NCBI GenBank assembly: GCA_963930775.1
Contig: OZ005702.1
Location: 1,054,001-1,118,000, forward strand
DNA from: Cliona cf. orientalis
Taxonomy: Eukaryota; Porifera; Demospongiae; Clionaida; Clionaidae
Direction: 5' to 3'
Length of the DNA stretch: 64,000 nt
Position numbers and translations under genes: made by a program. Below the pieces are notes generated by a model, which did no database searches, was not told where the DNA came from, and worked only from the letters and a program-made list of their open reading frames with translations. Below, in pieces: positions 47,275-64,000 of the stretch. Position 1 is the first letter of the stretch, and every line of letters starts with the position of its first letter.

Positions 47275-48854
47275 CTCACAAACGCACACAGATGAAGTCG
47301 GCTGCAGTAATTACATGCATCCGGTGGATGCTACGACAAGCAGTGATGCCGAAGTTAGTCTATCATGCGTACCTGTTCCAGTAAATCCTGCAGATTTTGA
47401 AGTAAATGCGACTATTGAGTGGAGACGATTTTCCCGGCTGGAAGAACTGCAATATTTTGTACAGAACTGCTCAGATTCTCCAGAGAACTGTTCCAGCCAT
47501 TTTAGAGATGACAATTATCTAATTCCTAAGCTCAACAGTGAATTCAGACAAACGGACTATAATTTGACGATTATCAATCCTGCAAGCAGTCGAGCTTGGT
47601 ATGTGCCGAGCTTTACTGTCAACGGAAGTCGTACATATGTGGCACCATACACATTTCTCTATCGTAAGTGATGCATTATTATGGTTCTCTCCCTCCTTTC
47701 TTCTTTATCTCTCTCTCTCTCCCTCCCCCCCCCCTCTCTTCTCCCCCTCTTCTTTGTCCCTCCTTTTCTCTCTCCTCCTCATTCATAATTATTCCCTCTT
47801 TCTCACCTTTCTCCTCATGTATAACTATTATACCTGTATTCACTGAATCTCACAGGTTGGCCTACGATCATCTCTCACTACGAGTTCTCTCTCGAGGTGT
47901 TTGAGCCTGCCAGCAACTACGATGGTCTGCAGTGTGAGGCTGAATCGTTCCCACCCCTCGAGGCTTTCGCGTGGACCCGAGACGACACTGCCATTGATTC
48001 CAGCTTCCCCAGGTACACCTTCACGAACGTCACGTCAGGCGAACTGATTTCAGCAACAATCACGATATCTGAGGTCATGTTCGAGGACAGCGCTCTGTTC
48101 ACTTGCAACGTGGCGAATCTTGGGGATCTTCTCAAAACCGACGTATCGCTCAGTGTCAGACTGAGAGTCAAACGTGAGTGTGTTGCTATAGGGAGGGCCA
48201 GGGAATCAGCCGTAGGGGTGCTCCCACCACCCTGGCCTCCAAATAATATTAAAAAATTAACTGACTATAATATTAATTTTTTTTTGTTCAGATCGGTTGC
48301 GTCCCTTGTGGCCAGCCCTTGGTATCATCGGAGTGGGTATACTGGTAGCTCTGTTCATCATCATCGGCCACTTCTGGGACAAGGCAATTGAGAAGTATCA
48401 AAATGAACCTAGCAACCCAAGTACGTTCAGTGTGCTCCTATACAATATTACTATCGTCTGTACAACTTTGCGAAATAATTCATGTTTAGCTAGTCTATCT
48501 ATATCTATGCTAGTATGTCTGTAGTGGTTTGTCCTAACTTCTTTCTCTTTCCATTTCTTCTTTGTCCAGGTCATCACAAGAGACTGCAATCGATGTAAGT
48601 CGCACCTCTGCCCCCCCCCCCCATCATAAAACATACCCATTTAAGAAGTATAATACACTTACCCGTTTTGTACACACATGCATACTAACCATTCCCTCAG
48701 AACGTCAACGGCAGACGAGACCTCAAACAACGTTCCGTCCGGAAAGAAACAGTCGGGGAGTCAAGCTAACCAAGTGAAACACAAGGTCGGTGATCACGTG
48801 GCAGTCAAACGACTCTCCTCTGCCAGGATACAATTATTAGAAGAGCCTCAGTAA
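44760..48854 (+). CDS. Basigin-like single-pass Ig receptor, copy B (460 aa)
   Basis: Nine exons: 44760-44862, 45224-45271, 46848-46972, 47042-47150, 47292-47663, 47856-48173, 48292-48420, 48570-48594 and 48701-48854. They join in frame to 460 aa. The layout is signal peptide, N-terminal region, two Ig-like domains (exons 5 and 6; Cys pairs in VSLSCVPV and LQCEAE...FTCNV), one TM segment and a 70-residue basic/polar tail. The juxtamembrane run RLRPLWPALGIIGVGI closely resembles the LAALWPFLGIV segment of basigin, neuroplastin and embigin, whose TM regions chaperone monocarboxylate transporters. The conserved Glu inside the basigin TM is not obvious here. Assignment to the basigin group is inferred from this motif and the domain order. 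The tail ends QLLEEPQ. Confidence 0.8.
47225..47274 (+). repeat. (CT)n in intron 4 of basigin-like gene
   Basis: (CT)n about 45 bp long lies just before the exon 5 acceptor (47292). It is much longer than the interrupted tract in copy A (38725-38768), so it expanded or contracted after duplication. Confidence 0.95.
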
Positions 48855-49625
48855 TAGCCATGGTCTATTTATAGAAAATTAATAGTAGTTATTAATGATT
48901 ATTATATTATACTGCTGCTGTGATGCTTATCGTTTTATCTCTACTCACTATTATGATTGTGTTGATCTTTTCTTTGTGTCTGTATTAGGATTTTGAGTTG
49001 CCATGCACGCTATAATAGTATTATTATGTACACACTAATTATTTTATGTTCACATACTTTTTTTATTATATAATTTTGTGTTCTCTTGTGTGACCAAACT
49101 AATTCTATACAGTTGTTGTCTGTCTGTGTCTGCTGGTAGCTAGCTAGTTTCTTTCTCCCTGTGAATTATTGTATTGTGGGTATAGTGTACTAGCTGTAGT
49201 TTTGTGTGACCTCTATATACCTCAGGTATGTGTGGAGTCTGTACTGTTGTCTATAGTCACTGACTTGCTGGTTCTAGAAACTTTGTGGTGTACATGTTCT
49301 GTGACTGTGTGGTTGTATGACTTCTCTTTTCCTGTGTGTAAGCACTTGCTTCACCAAAATCAAGTTTTGCTCAATGACTTCAAGTCAACCTAATTATTGA
49401 TAATTACCACTATCACACATCCCTTTCTTGTAGCTACCTTTAATGTGGGGTTGGCATGCACAGTAGTGAGTTCCAGTGTGAAAAAGATGGGTTTGGTTCA
49501 ATTCCAGCAATTACGTTTCTGCAAAAAGTGCTTCACATTTCACACTTGCCATAAAAAAATTAAAGGCATTGTAGCATTGAGTAGCTACGTATACGTAGTG
49601 TGTATGGGAGAGGAGGCAGTTCAGT
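48855..49625. other. Spacer, 3' UTR of basigin-like gene and upstream of next gene
   Basis: AT-rich sequence with no supported ORF or motif. Presumably the 3' UTR of the Ig receptor and the promoter of the following plus-strand gene. Confidence 0.5.
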
Positions 49626-50570
49626 ATGCATTCCATTGACATAGTTGAGCTCAGAAAGCAACAGCAGAGGTACTACGCCCTCTTGAATGGAGCAAAACGC
49701 GGACTGTATGCACCAAAAATGGTAAGAACAGAATCTGATTAACAATAGTCACCACTACATAATGATAGCAATAATTTTATAGACTATTGATGACTATTAT
49801 TATAGTCTGATCCTTTATTAATTGTCTATCACGTACATGCACCACAGTACATAAAAGGTTCTTCATGCAAACTGCAGCGACCCAACCAGAGGCGGCAACT
49901 CAACGTAGCCCTGGGTAGAAAAATGCAACCACAAAACGATCAAAACCCTGGTGGCGTGACGATCAAAAGAGGAGGAGAGGGCAAAAACTGGGAGGTGACA
50001 GTCAGCCAAGAGTTTTGGAATGACAGCAACAACAGCAGAAAGGATGTTCATCTGGTAGATTTGCAGCATAAAGCAAATTCAAGTGTGCACTTTCCACTGT
50101 TAACAAAATTTAATCGTGATGAGTCTGCTCTAGAGAATAATACAGAGAATGGCAAAGCAGGGGGAAATCACCCGACGGTGTGGAATCAATCCAGTGTCAT
50201 TGCAAGAGGCCTGTCGGCTTTCACTGGGTCAGCTACGTTTGATAGCTCAAGACTCGACACATGCCAAATGTTTCGAGACGATGATAGTAGTAATGTTTCA
50301 CAGCAAAGCTGTCGGATTTGCTCTGGAGTGGGAGATCCGGGAATCGAACATGAACTAGAGCACAGGCCAAACTCGACTGGTTTTCTGGACGAAACTGATA
50401 TTCTGTTAGAAAGAGCCGATACTTGGCAAGACACACTCTCACCCGTGAAGTTACCCTCGATTGCAGCTCCAAAGCCCATCAACCCGAGGGAGCAAGGCTG
50501 GAGAAGCTTCAAGCCTGAATTCACCAAGCCTTACACTTACTCCTATTTCTCAAACACTACACAAAAATGA
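49626..50570 (+). CDS. Unknown hydrophilic protein, 272 aa, two exons
   Basis: Exon 1 49626-49721 (MHSIDIVELRKQQQRYYALL...) and exon 2 49848-50570 join in phase 0. Exon 2 alone is an open frame of more than 700 bp, which is long for this AT-rich DNA. The N-terminal 60 residues are basic (about 30 Arg/Lys/Gln residues in all, including the run KLQRPNQRRQLN). The middle is Asn/Ser/Asp-rich and probably disordered, and the end carries WRSFKPEFTKPYTYSYF. There is no signal peptide, TM segment or recognised domain. It is convergent with the HCN-like gene, whose stop is 93 bp away. I cannot assign a function. Confidence 0.65.
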
Positions 50571-50662
50571 ACCCTACATTATTTATTACGATAATACATA
50601 ATAATACCCAATGCATACACGACAAATAATAATCTGATAGGATGTGTGAATTATTAATTATA

Positions 50663-53609
50663 CTATACGAGGTCATCTGGATTACTGTGAATGACTGCCA
50701 ATTTAGGGACATAAGTTGAAGTTTTCGGAGGAGGGGAGGGGGGAGCAACGTAAGTTATGCTGTTGGACCTCGAGCGGTCGGCTTGCGACGGAGCGAGGGT
50801 GTCCTTGATCATGGATAGTCGCTGTTTCGCCACGGTCTCCATGACAGTTCTCATGTGCGGAAACTCCTCGAGCACAAGCTCAAAGTCATCTCGAGAGAGG
50901 CTGTAGAGATCGCAGACTGTCACTGCCTTGACGGTCGCCACACGCTTACACTTCATAAGAAGGCAGATTTCTGCAAGAAGAAAAAAAAACATGCTGAATG
51001 TGATATTCAACCTCATTACAGCACTTACCCTTAGGAGTACAAGTGAAAAAATTAAGAGAAACCTTTCTTTCAAGGATTTACTACTGACTATTAATTTTAT
51101 TTCTATACCTCCAAAATAAGATCCATCGCACAGTGATGTTGCTACTTTGTCATCACTGGTGATGACGTCGACCACACCATGCAGGATGAAGTACATCTTG
51201 TGGCCAATGGCTCCACAACGGATGATGCATTCGTCGGGAAGAAAGACATCAAAGGTGAGGCGAGTGAGAACGGACGTGATGAATACTTCGTCAGCGTCGG
51301 CAAAGAACGGGACGACCTTCACCAGATCTCGGCAGTTGAAATTCACAATTTTCTGCAAAGAGATAATGACAGTGTTGTGAAAGATAGGATTTCCTCGAGA
51401 AACTAAGGAAACACTTTTTATTAAAAAGTCTTGTATAAGTAGTTAGTTCAGATCTCAAAATCTGACATAATATACCTCGCTGAGAGCATGTGATAGCTCC
51501 TTCAGAATCTGCTCCTCATCGAACAGGTGGCCACGATATCGCTGATAGTAGTAGTCATGTACTTTCAGCCTGAGCGGTGAGGGAAGCTTCCGATACCTCA
51601 TGTACTCTTCCACTTGCTTCAGCTGCAAGACGTGTTACAATAATGGCGCAAAATCGATGAAATTACTATAATATCATTTTAGTGACGTTGATATACCATA
51701 TAGCCGGAAAATTTGGCAGGGAATTAAATTTGGCGGTTTGGCGGTCATATAGCACAACCGCCAAATTAAAAAAATCCGTCAAAATTTCCTACTCGCATAT
51801 ATATGTATGGTGATCCTGTACCGAACCACCAAATTTAAATTCGCCAATATTCTTGTAATAGCGATTTTGGGCTCAACCGCCAAATTTAATTCCCACCAAT
51901 ATTTCCGGCTATACCGTATAACCCACTTTGGCACTGTAGGATCTGGATGACGATGTGACTGAGTGGATGAGGGTGGAGATGTGCCCAATAAACATGGCGT
52001 AGAGCGACGCTCCCACGAGCATGCTGATCATCGTCAGCCACACCTCCGTCGTATTCTGGGGAGGAAACCGTCCAAAACCGATGCACAGCATGTGCGAGAA
52101 GGCTTTGAATAGTGCCCAGGAATACTTAGTCCCAACACTGGCATCCTGCATAATTATAACAATATTATTATGTAGATCATAAAAAATTTCACAATAATGT
52201 ATAATTATAGTGTAATAGTTAAGTTTTTTTTTTACCTGAAGTCGATTAATGGATACCCAGGATGAGTCAGGGAACCCTTGAATGAACGGCACCAAGAATT
52301 GGATACAGGCGTTCCAGTGGGCCAATAGGAGCATCGCCAAAACAAAATTGATTATAGGGGCCATGGATCGTGTTGCTTTGAATATCTGTCCAAATGAGAA
52401 AATTAATATTATCATTAGCACCTGAATGCAAAATCCGATGCATAGATCTCTATAGCCTTACTCCTTACCTCTTCCCATTTCGATAGATAGTGCAGAAATC
52501 GCACAACTCTGAAAAGACGAAGAAGGCTAAGCAGCTTGACAAGACGAAATAGCCGAAGAGCCAGACTTGCATGCGCGATCTGAGATTGAACTGAATCATT
52601 TGTTTCAAATATGACCAACACGATGTAGTCGAATGGAAATATGGAAATGATGTCTAGAATAAGCCACTTCTTTACGTAGAGTTTCCGAACTTGCCTAAGC
52701 TCGAGGATCACAGTGTTTTCGTCCGTGATAACACCGGTCCAGAAATTGAGTACTATGTCCAGGAAAAAGATTAAATCAGAGATACTATTGAACGTTAACC
52801 ATCCGGGATGCACTGCGTCCTGAAAGAATGCTATCGCCACGGGCAGCAGGATTACGTTGAGCATCAAAATGATCAGCATACCAAGATCCCAATACACCCT
52901 GCAATTGAGAATAGGAAGGATATTAAAATTAATATAAAGGCCTTTTTCCAAATAACACGGTTAGGCTTATAACATACCTGAACATGCTGCATGGGTGAAT
53001 AATCCAGTGCTTGCAATTCATGCGCCTTTCTTCTTCTTTTCTGATACCATTTTTACTACCGAAAAGCTTCATAGAGAGTCGAGTATCCCAGACTTGAAAG
53101 AGACTGCGAAACCGATTTATATCGGTGTTTGGCGTAAGATGGGACATGGTAGATCTCACAGTCCTAGTAGAAAATGCACTAATTGACGGTGGAAGTCGAG
53201 CCTGTACGCCTATATCAGGCTGTAGGATATCGGAGGCTGGCTCAGTCTCCACCCTAGGACATTCTTCATTGATTGGTCTAATTTCGTTTGTTTCAAACTG
53301 CGGTGTGTACTCAAGGGGGTAATCGACATTTGATGGTCGTCTGGACTGCATGCGCAGCTGGGGAATATCAGATGGAGCAGTGATCGTTATGTTGTTCTCC
53401 GCGGCATCTGGTGCTCCCGACACGCGATTCGAACGAATTCTAAGGAATTTACTAAGCTTTTCTCTCCATGAAAGCGCCATCGTTCTCTCTGTCTCCACTC
53501 GCTCATCCATTTCTCTATCTTGAAAGCGTTCCTGCCTCGGGCAAGATACACACACATCGCCATGGTTGCGAATGCTACACGTGGGTACAAAGGTCATCGC
53601 GCGGCGCAT
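50663..53609 (-). CDS. HCN: HCN-type hyperpolarisation-activated cyclic-nucleotide-gated channel
   Basis: Exons on the minus strand: 53609-52978, 52898-52469, 52385-52236, 52145-51927, 51622-51476, 51352-51109 and 50970-50663, giving 709 aa (666 if translation starts at the second Met, MALSWREK, 53480). Features in order are a variable N-terminus with an HCN-domain-like region before S1; S1-S3; an S4 with spaced basic residues (LRLFRLVKLLSLLRLFRVVR); SKWEE after S4; a pore helix and filter CIGFG (425-429); S6 with GHISTLIHSVTSSSRSY; a C-linker (KQVEEYMRYRKLP); and a cyclic-nucleotide-binding domain with DGSYFGEICLL. Typical HCN filter is CIGYG. In the phosphate-binding cassette the Arg is kept (R617) but the following Thr is Val (V618). 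The tail is short and Pro-rich and ends DDLV. A MITE lies in intron 4 right after the donor. Confidence 0.92.
51694..51918. mobile_element. TACC(A/G)TATAGCCGG MITE in HCN intron 4
   Basis: About 225 bp with termini taccatatagccggaaa and a complement ending ccggctataccgta, flanked by TA. Internal 'aaccgccaaattta' blocks match the element at 10929-11156. In the sense of the channel gene it begins immediately after the first six intron bases (GTGGGT). Confidence 0.88.
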
Positions 53610-53637
53610 ACGTAACCACGCCCACCTGTATCAGGCC
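53481..53637. promoter_or_regulatory. Very short divergent promoter HCN / MYDGF
   Basis: If the HCN start is the internal Met (53480) the gap to the MYDGF start is 157 bp; with the upstream ATG it is only 28 bp. The region is GC-richer than its surroundings and contains tgcgaatgc and gcgcggcgcat elements but no TATA. Confidence 0.5.
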
Positions 53638-54536
53638 ATGGCTTCATCAAAGCTAAAGCTGTTTTCCTTGCTCTTGCTAGTTGCGGCAGTGTGTTTTGTG
53701 AGCTGCAAAGGTGGGAAAAAGTCAGAAGAGACGAAGAGTTTCGATGTCAAGCCGTCAGGACAGATAGCACACGAAACACTCAAACTTGTAAGGCCTTCTG
53801 CATGATCAGTTTCTGATACATGTGGTACCCCGCCCCCCGGCACCACCTCACAATATCATATTTTTTTCTCTTTTAGGAGAATGGAGTTACATGTATATTC
53901 ACTTATGCAGCAGTTGGTGGCACTAATGAGGTGAATGCAAGCATATTAAATTATGTGATCTACCATAAAAATTTAATTATAATGTCTCTCATGCTTGCAG
54001 GAGTGGAGTATCAATCTGCAGAGAGTGAAGAAGCATGCGTACACATGTACGATTGAAAGGTAATTATCTCCGGACATCATTGTTCCAAGAACTTGGGTAG
54101 CAGCGTAATTTCCTTTTTATATCCAGGCCTGAGCAATCATCTTATCTCTTCTTTATGAGCTTTGCAGTGTCGATAATTGACCACAATGTGGAAGCAGTGG
54201 AAGTGTTTGTAAGCCCAATGTACCACCATAATTATTATTAACATGCCAGATCTTTCACAAGCCCCCCCCTCCCCCTCCCTCTCTCTCACACTCATTCGTA
54301 TAGGATAATTCAGGTGCTTTACTGCAAGATGAAGAGTACATTATTACAGAAGATCTAAGATCAGGTATATTATATCGAGTGACGTGTATATAATATTATT
54401 TTGGCTGCCCCTGTCATTGAAATTTAACACTCTTCCTTATACAGTGACACATAAAGAAGGCGGTTTTCAGTCCAACCTAGCCAAGATAGTTTTAACAGCC
54501 AAAACGCCGCCCAAGTCTAGTGGAAAAGAACTTTAG
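53638..54536 (+). CDS. MYDGF: Myeloid-derived growth factor homologue (ER-resident/secreted)
   Basis: Exons: 53638-53787, 53877-53930, 54001-54059, 54127-54208, 54304-54364 and 54445-54536, giving 165 aa. An N-terminal signal peptide (LKLFSLLLLVAAVCFVSC) precedes the mature domain. Conserved MYDGF runs include FDVKPSG, CIFTYAAVGGTNEEW, CTIERPEQSSYLFF and SNLAKIVLTAK. The C-terminus GKEL is a KDEL-like ER-retention signal, in the position of RTEL in the human protein. Two cysteines (in TCIFTY and YTCTIERP) match the family disulphide. In vertebrates MYDGF is a secreted or ER-retained factor; its role in early animals is not established. It is convergent with SSR2, another secretory-pathway gene. 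Confidence 0.93.
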
Positions 54537-54881
54537 AAGCAAAAATTTAATTAATATCACATAAATTACATTCCGCTTGTCATGCTAGAGAATGTATACA
54601 TCCACCCGTTAATACATCTGCTTAAATTGTGATGCAATAACCATAAATCCAGTGAATACAAGTACCCTCCGTGACGTACATTATGTGCATGATATGAATG
54701 CAAAAAAAAAAAAGAAAACCACCAAAAACGAAAGGAAAATAATATAAAATTAATCACCTAGAGAGAAAAAGTGAGAGAGAGACAGAGAGACATGGTCCAC
54801 CCTACCAACCTATAATACTACGATGAGTAAAAAGGAGGTAAGATAGTACAACAATGCATGTCGTGGTTCTTTCTCTCTCTC
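54537..54881. other. 3' spacer between MYDGF and SSR2
   Basis: Holds the 3' UTRs of two convergent genes. A short A run lies near 54702, GA-rich sequence at about 54761-54790 and CT repeats at about 54870-54883, abutting the SSR2 stop. No gene seen. Confidence 0.5.
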
Positions 54882-56267
54882 TCATGCTTTCTTGGCCTTG
54901 AGGTTCTCGTACTTGGAGTGGCTACGATACCACAGGAAGAGGGGGAGGAGCACCGTCGGAGCGCTCATCGTCACAAATGCCAACCAGTCAACCTACGGCA
55001 GTAGTAATAGTATTGCACGTAATAATATTCAGTGGAAGGAAATTCTGTACCAAAGGCTTGTCAGGCTGATATGCCACGTGTATACATGTATATTATGCTG
55101 GGGAGAAACTGCTGTATGGCATGTAAGGGCAGTGGAAGGTTATACTAGAAATAGTTGAGATTTGCACATTTTGAACTATTATACATGTTACTCAACTCCA
55201 CTTACCAAGTGAGATTCATGCCTCCGTGAGAAATCTGGATATGGGACGACCTGTATGATTCCTGGAGCACTGCTGTAAGCAACCTGTGAGTTAAAATGGA
55301 CAAAGATTGTAAAAAATTACTGCATTAGCACAGAACAGATGGGCAACAGCAGAGGCTGGTAGCTTACATCAATTGGGGTGTACAAATTGAGGAAGTACAT
55401 GCTCTCCAGGAAACCAAGTGCTTAATGCACAACAGAACACATAAATGCATAACCACAAAGTCATTACTATGGCTATTATTACATAAATTCTTAATCTTTT
55501 TGTGCACCTCAAAGTAGCTGCACAAGACTATGTATACAACCATTACCTGTTCGCCATTATCAGCAGATGAACACGTCACTTTTGCCCATGACACGTTATA
55601 GAACCCAGCAGCATTAGGCTTCATGATCACCAAGTGAGATACATTCGAGTTTCTAAATAAAGACCATGTCAAGGAAACTACCTTTGTGTGCTACAATAAA
55701 GGATGAAGGTGTGGGAGATAGTAGGGGGGGTAGAGAGAAATAGGGAGGTGGTGGGGGGAGCAAGGTAATAGGATACGGTGCTATCTTGTCCCATTGTACT
55801 GTCAGCAGGCCTTGGACAAGGGTGAACTCTTCAGGTGGGAACGTAGAATCTTCCAACGTCACAGACTGTGCAACTCTGAATTGTAAGCAAAATTTCCTTG
55901 AAAATCACATACAGTCTTTCTAATTAATGCTCACCCTTCTCCAACATTGTAGAGTGAGTACTGGATGGTGAGATCCTTTCCTTCGACAGTGTACTCGTTG
56001 AGTATGATCTTAGAGATGAGGAGCTGAGGGCCTCCTGCCTGGCCGGAGTGAAGCCAAAACAGCGACAAAGACGCCAATAAAACCTAACAGTGAGGGAGAA
56101 AACGACCAGGTACTGGTACCACCTTTCTAGTGATGAAAAGGATCATGCATAACTTTAGCTAGCATAGGAAAAAAATCCGGAGGACTGGGTCTAGTTTTTC
56201 TGTTTGATGGTCAAGTGATCACACACGATTTACATGATTTCCAACTTACTAACGGTAGCTTGAACAT
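54882..56267 (-). CDS. SSR2: Translocon-associated protein subunit beta
   Basis: Beta subunit of the TRAP complex, which assists protein translocation at the ER Sec61 channel. Exons on the minus strand: 56267-56250, 56083-55935, 55875-55777, 55652-55547, 55283-55206 and 54992-54882, giving 186 aa, close to the vertebrate length. A signal peptide ([20 protein letters not shown]) leads into a lumenal domain with [45 protein letters not shown] and [10 protein letters not shown]. One TM segment ([19 protein letters not shown]) and a short basic cytosolic tail ([14 protein letters not shown]) follow. The first coding exon is only 18 nt. It is head to head with the Gbeta gene, 234 bp between starts. 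Confidence 0.95.
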
Positions 56268-56501
56268 GGCTGCGAGCAGGCGCGGAGTTCTCTTCCCACT
56301 CCTTTGACCAAAAAGAAAACACAAAGGGGCACTCTTGTACACGTGTAAATAAAAATACCGCGATGAAGGGGTTAACTATTAAGTGAGCAAATTTAAATTT
56401 AACCCTTTAACGACCACAACGATACTGACCACGCCCTTTCCGGAATTCCCCTTTTAGAGGAAGGACAGCTGGTGCACAGATAGAGCACAAAAGGTTCTAA
56501 G
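56268..56501. promoter_or_regulatory. Divergent promoter SSR2 / Gbeta5-like
   Basis: 234 bp between two divergent start codons. Includes gaccacgcccttt (GC-box-like) near 56429 and a ttaacccctt/aaccctttaa pair near 56368-56410. Use as a shared promoter is inferred. Confidence 0.45.
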
Positions 56502-63791
<7,290 letters not shown>

Positions 63792-64000
63792 GTAAGCAGA
63801 AACACAATAATTACTGTTTCTTTAGGGCTGCATTCGTTGGCGGGGGGGCTTAAGATTTATAGTCCGGCTTTGACATGTGAGTGTTCCCCCTGTACACCAG
63901 AAATGCCATTTTGCCCCCTCCCTCCCTCCCTTGAAAAAATCCTAAATGCAGCATTGTTCTTTGTGCATCAGTTACCATCTACGATTTAATGCTCCTCATT
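63792..64000. other. Gbeta5-like intron 5, incomplete
   Basis: No further WD exon is seen before the window end. The segment contains a G run near 63842 and Pyr-rich ccctccctccctccc near 63917. Confidence 0.5.

Larger units (their letters stand above)
39775..48235. repeat. Large tandem duplication, copy B
   Basis: Collinear partner of 31098-39745. Small differences are scattered throughout, including CT/CA repeat lengths and in-frame 6-base length changes in exons 3 and 4 of the basigin-like gene. Beyond 48235 the sequence is unique and carries the TM and tail exons. Confidence 0.93.

Noticed and set aside
50186..50527. 113-codon minus-strand ORF opposite the unknown two-exon gene
   Set aside because: Antisense shadow of the longer, spliced plus-strand ORF; no start context or homologue.

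Overview
The window is animal nuclear DNA. Genes are split by many small introns (often 60-200 bp), and the encoded proteins are metazoan types: ETFA, agmatinase, GH20 beta-hexosaminidase, MYDGF, translocon-associated protein beta, an HCN-type channel, a Gbeta5-like subunit and basigin-like Ig proteins. High gene density, small introns, many MITE-like inverted-repeat elements and long GA/CT, GT/CA and poly-G tracts suggest a compact invertebrate genome. A demosponge is my best guess, but no single feature proves it.

Region 1 (1-20.2 kb): an unknown minus-strand gene shares a short divergent promoter with ETFA. Next comes a tandem duplication of about 5 kb. Its unit runs from ETFA exon 4 through an agmatinase gene (minus) to hexosaminidase intron 7. 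The result is ETFA (complete), AGMAT-1, a 3'-truncated and broken hexosaminidase, a 5'-truncated ETFA, AGMAT-2 and a complete hexosaminidase. A third hexosaminidase and a small four-TM membrane protein gene follow.

Region 2 (20.5-48.9 kb): an Ig-superfamily cluster. Two paralogous minus-strand genes encode two-domain Ig proteins with GPI-type tails. Head to head with the second lies a basigin-like transmembrane Ig gene. An 8.5-kb tandem duplication (about 31.1-39.7 kb and 39.8-48.2 kb) starts inside intron 1 of the GPI-Ig gene and ends inside intron 6 of the basigin-like gene. It leaves two candidate first exons for the former and two sets of extracellular exons upstream of one set of TM/cytoplasmic exons for the latter.

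Region 3 (49.6-64 kb): an unknown two-exon gene, an HCN-like channel (minus) almost abutting MYDGF (plus), SSR2/TRAPbeta (minus), and a Gbeta5-like gene (plus) that leaves the window. Intron 4 of the Gbeta5-like gene is about 5.9 kb and holds, on the opposite strand, three tandem relatives of the four-TM gene at 19.2 kb.

Mobile DNA is mostly non-autonomous inverted-repeat elements. Several have an empty site visible in the sister copy of a duplication, so insertions can be ordered in time. Exon boundaries were assigned by hand from GT/AG sites, reading frame and family conservation; no transcript evidence was available.
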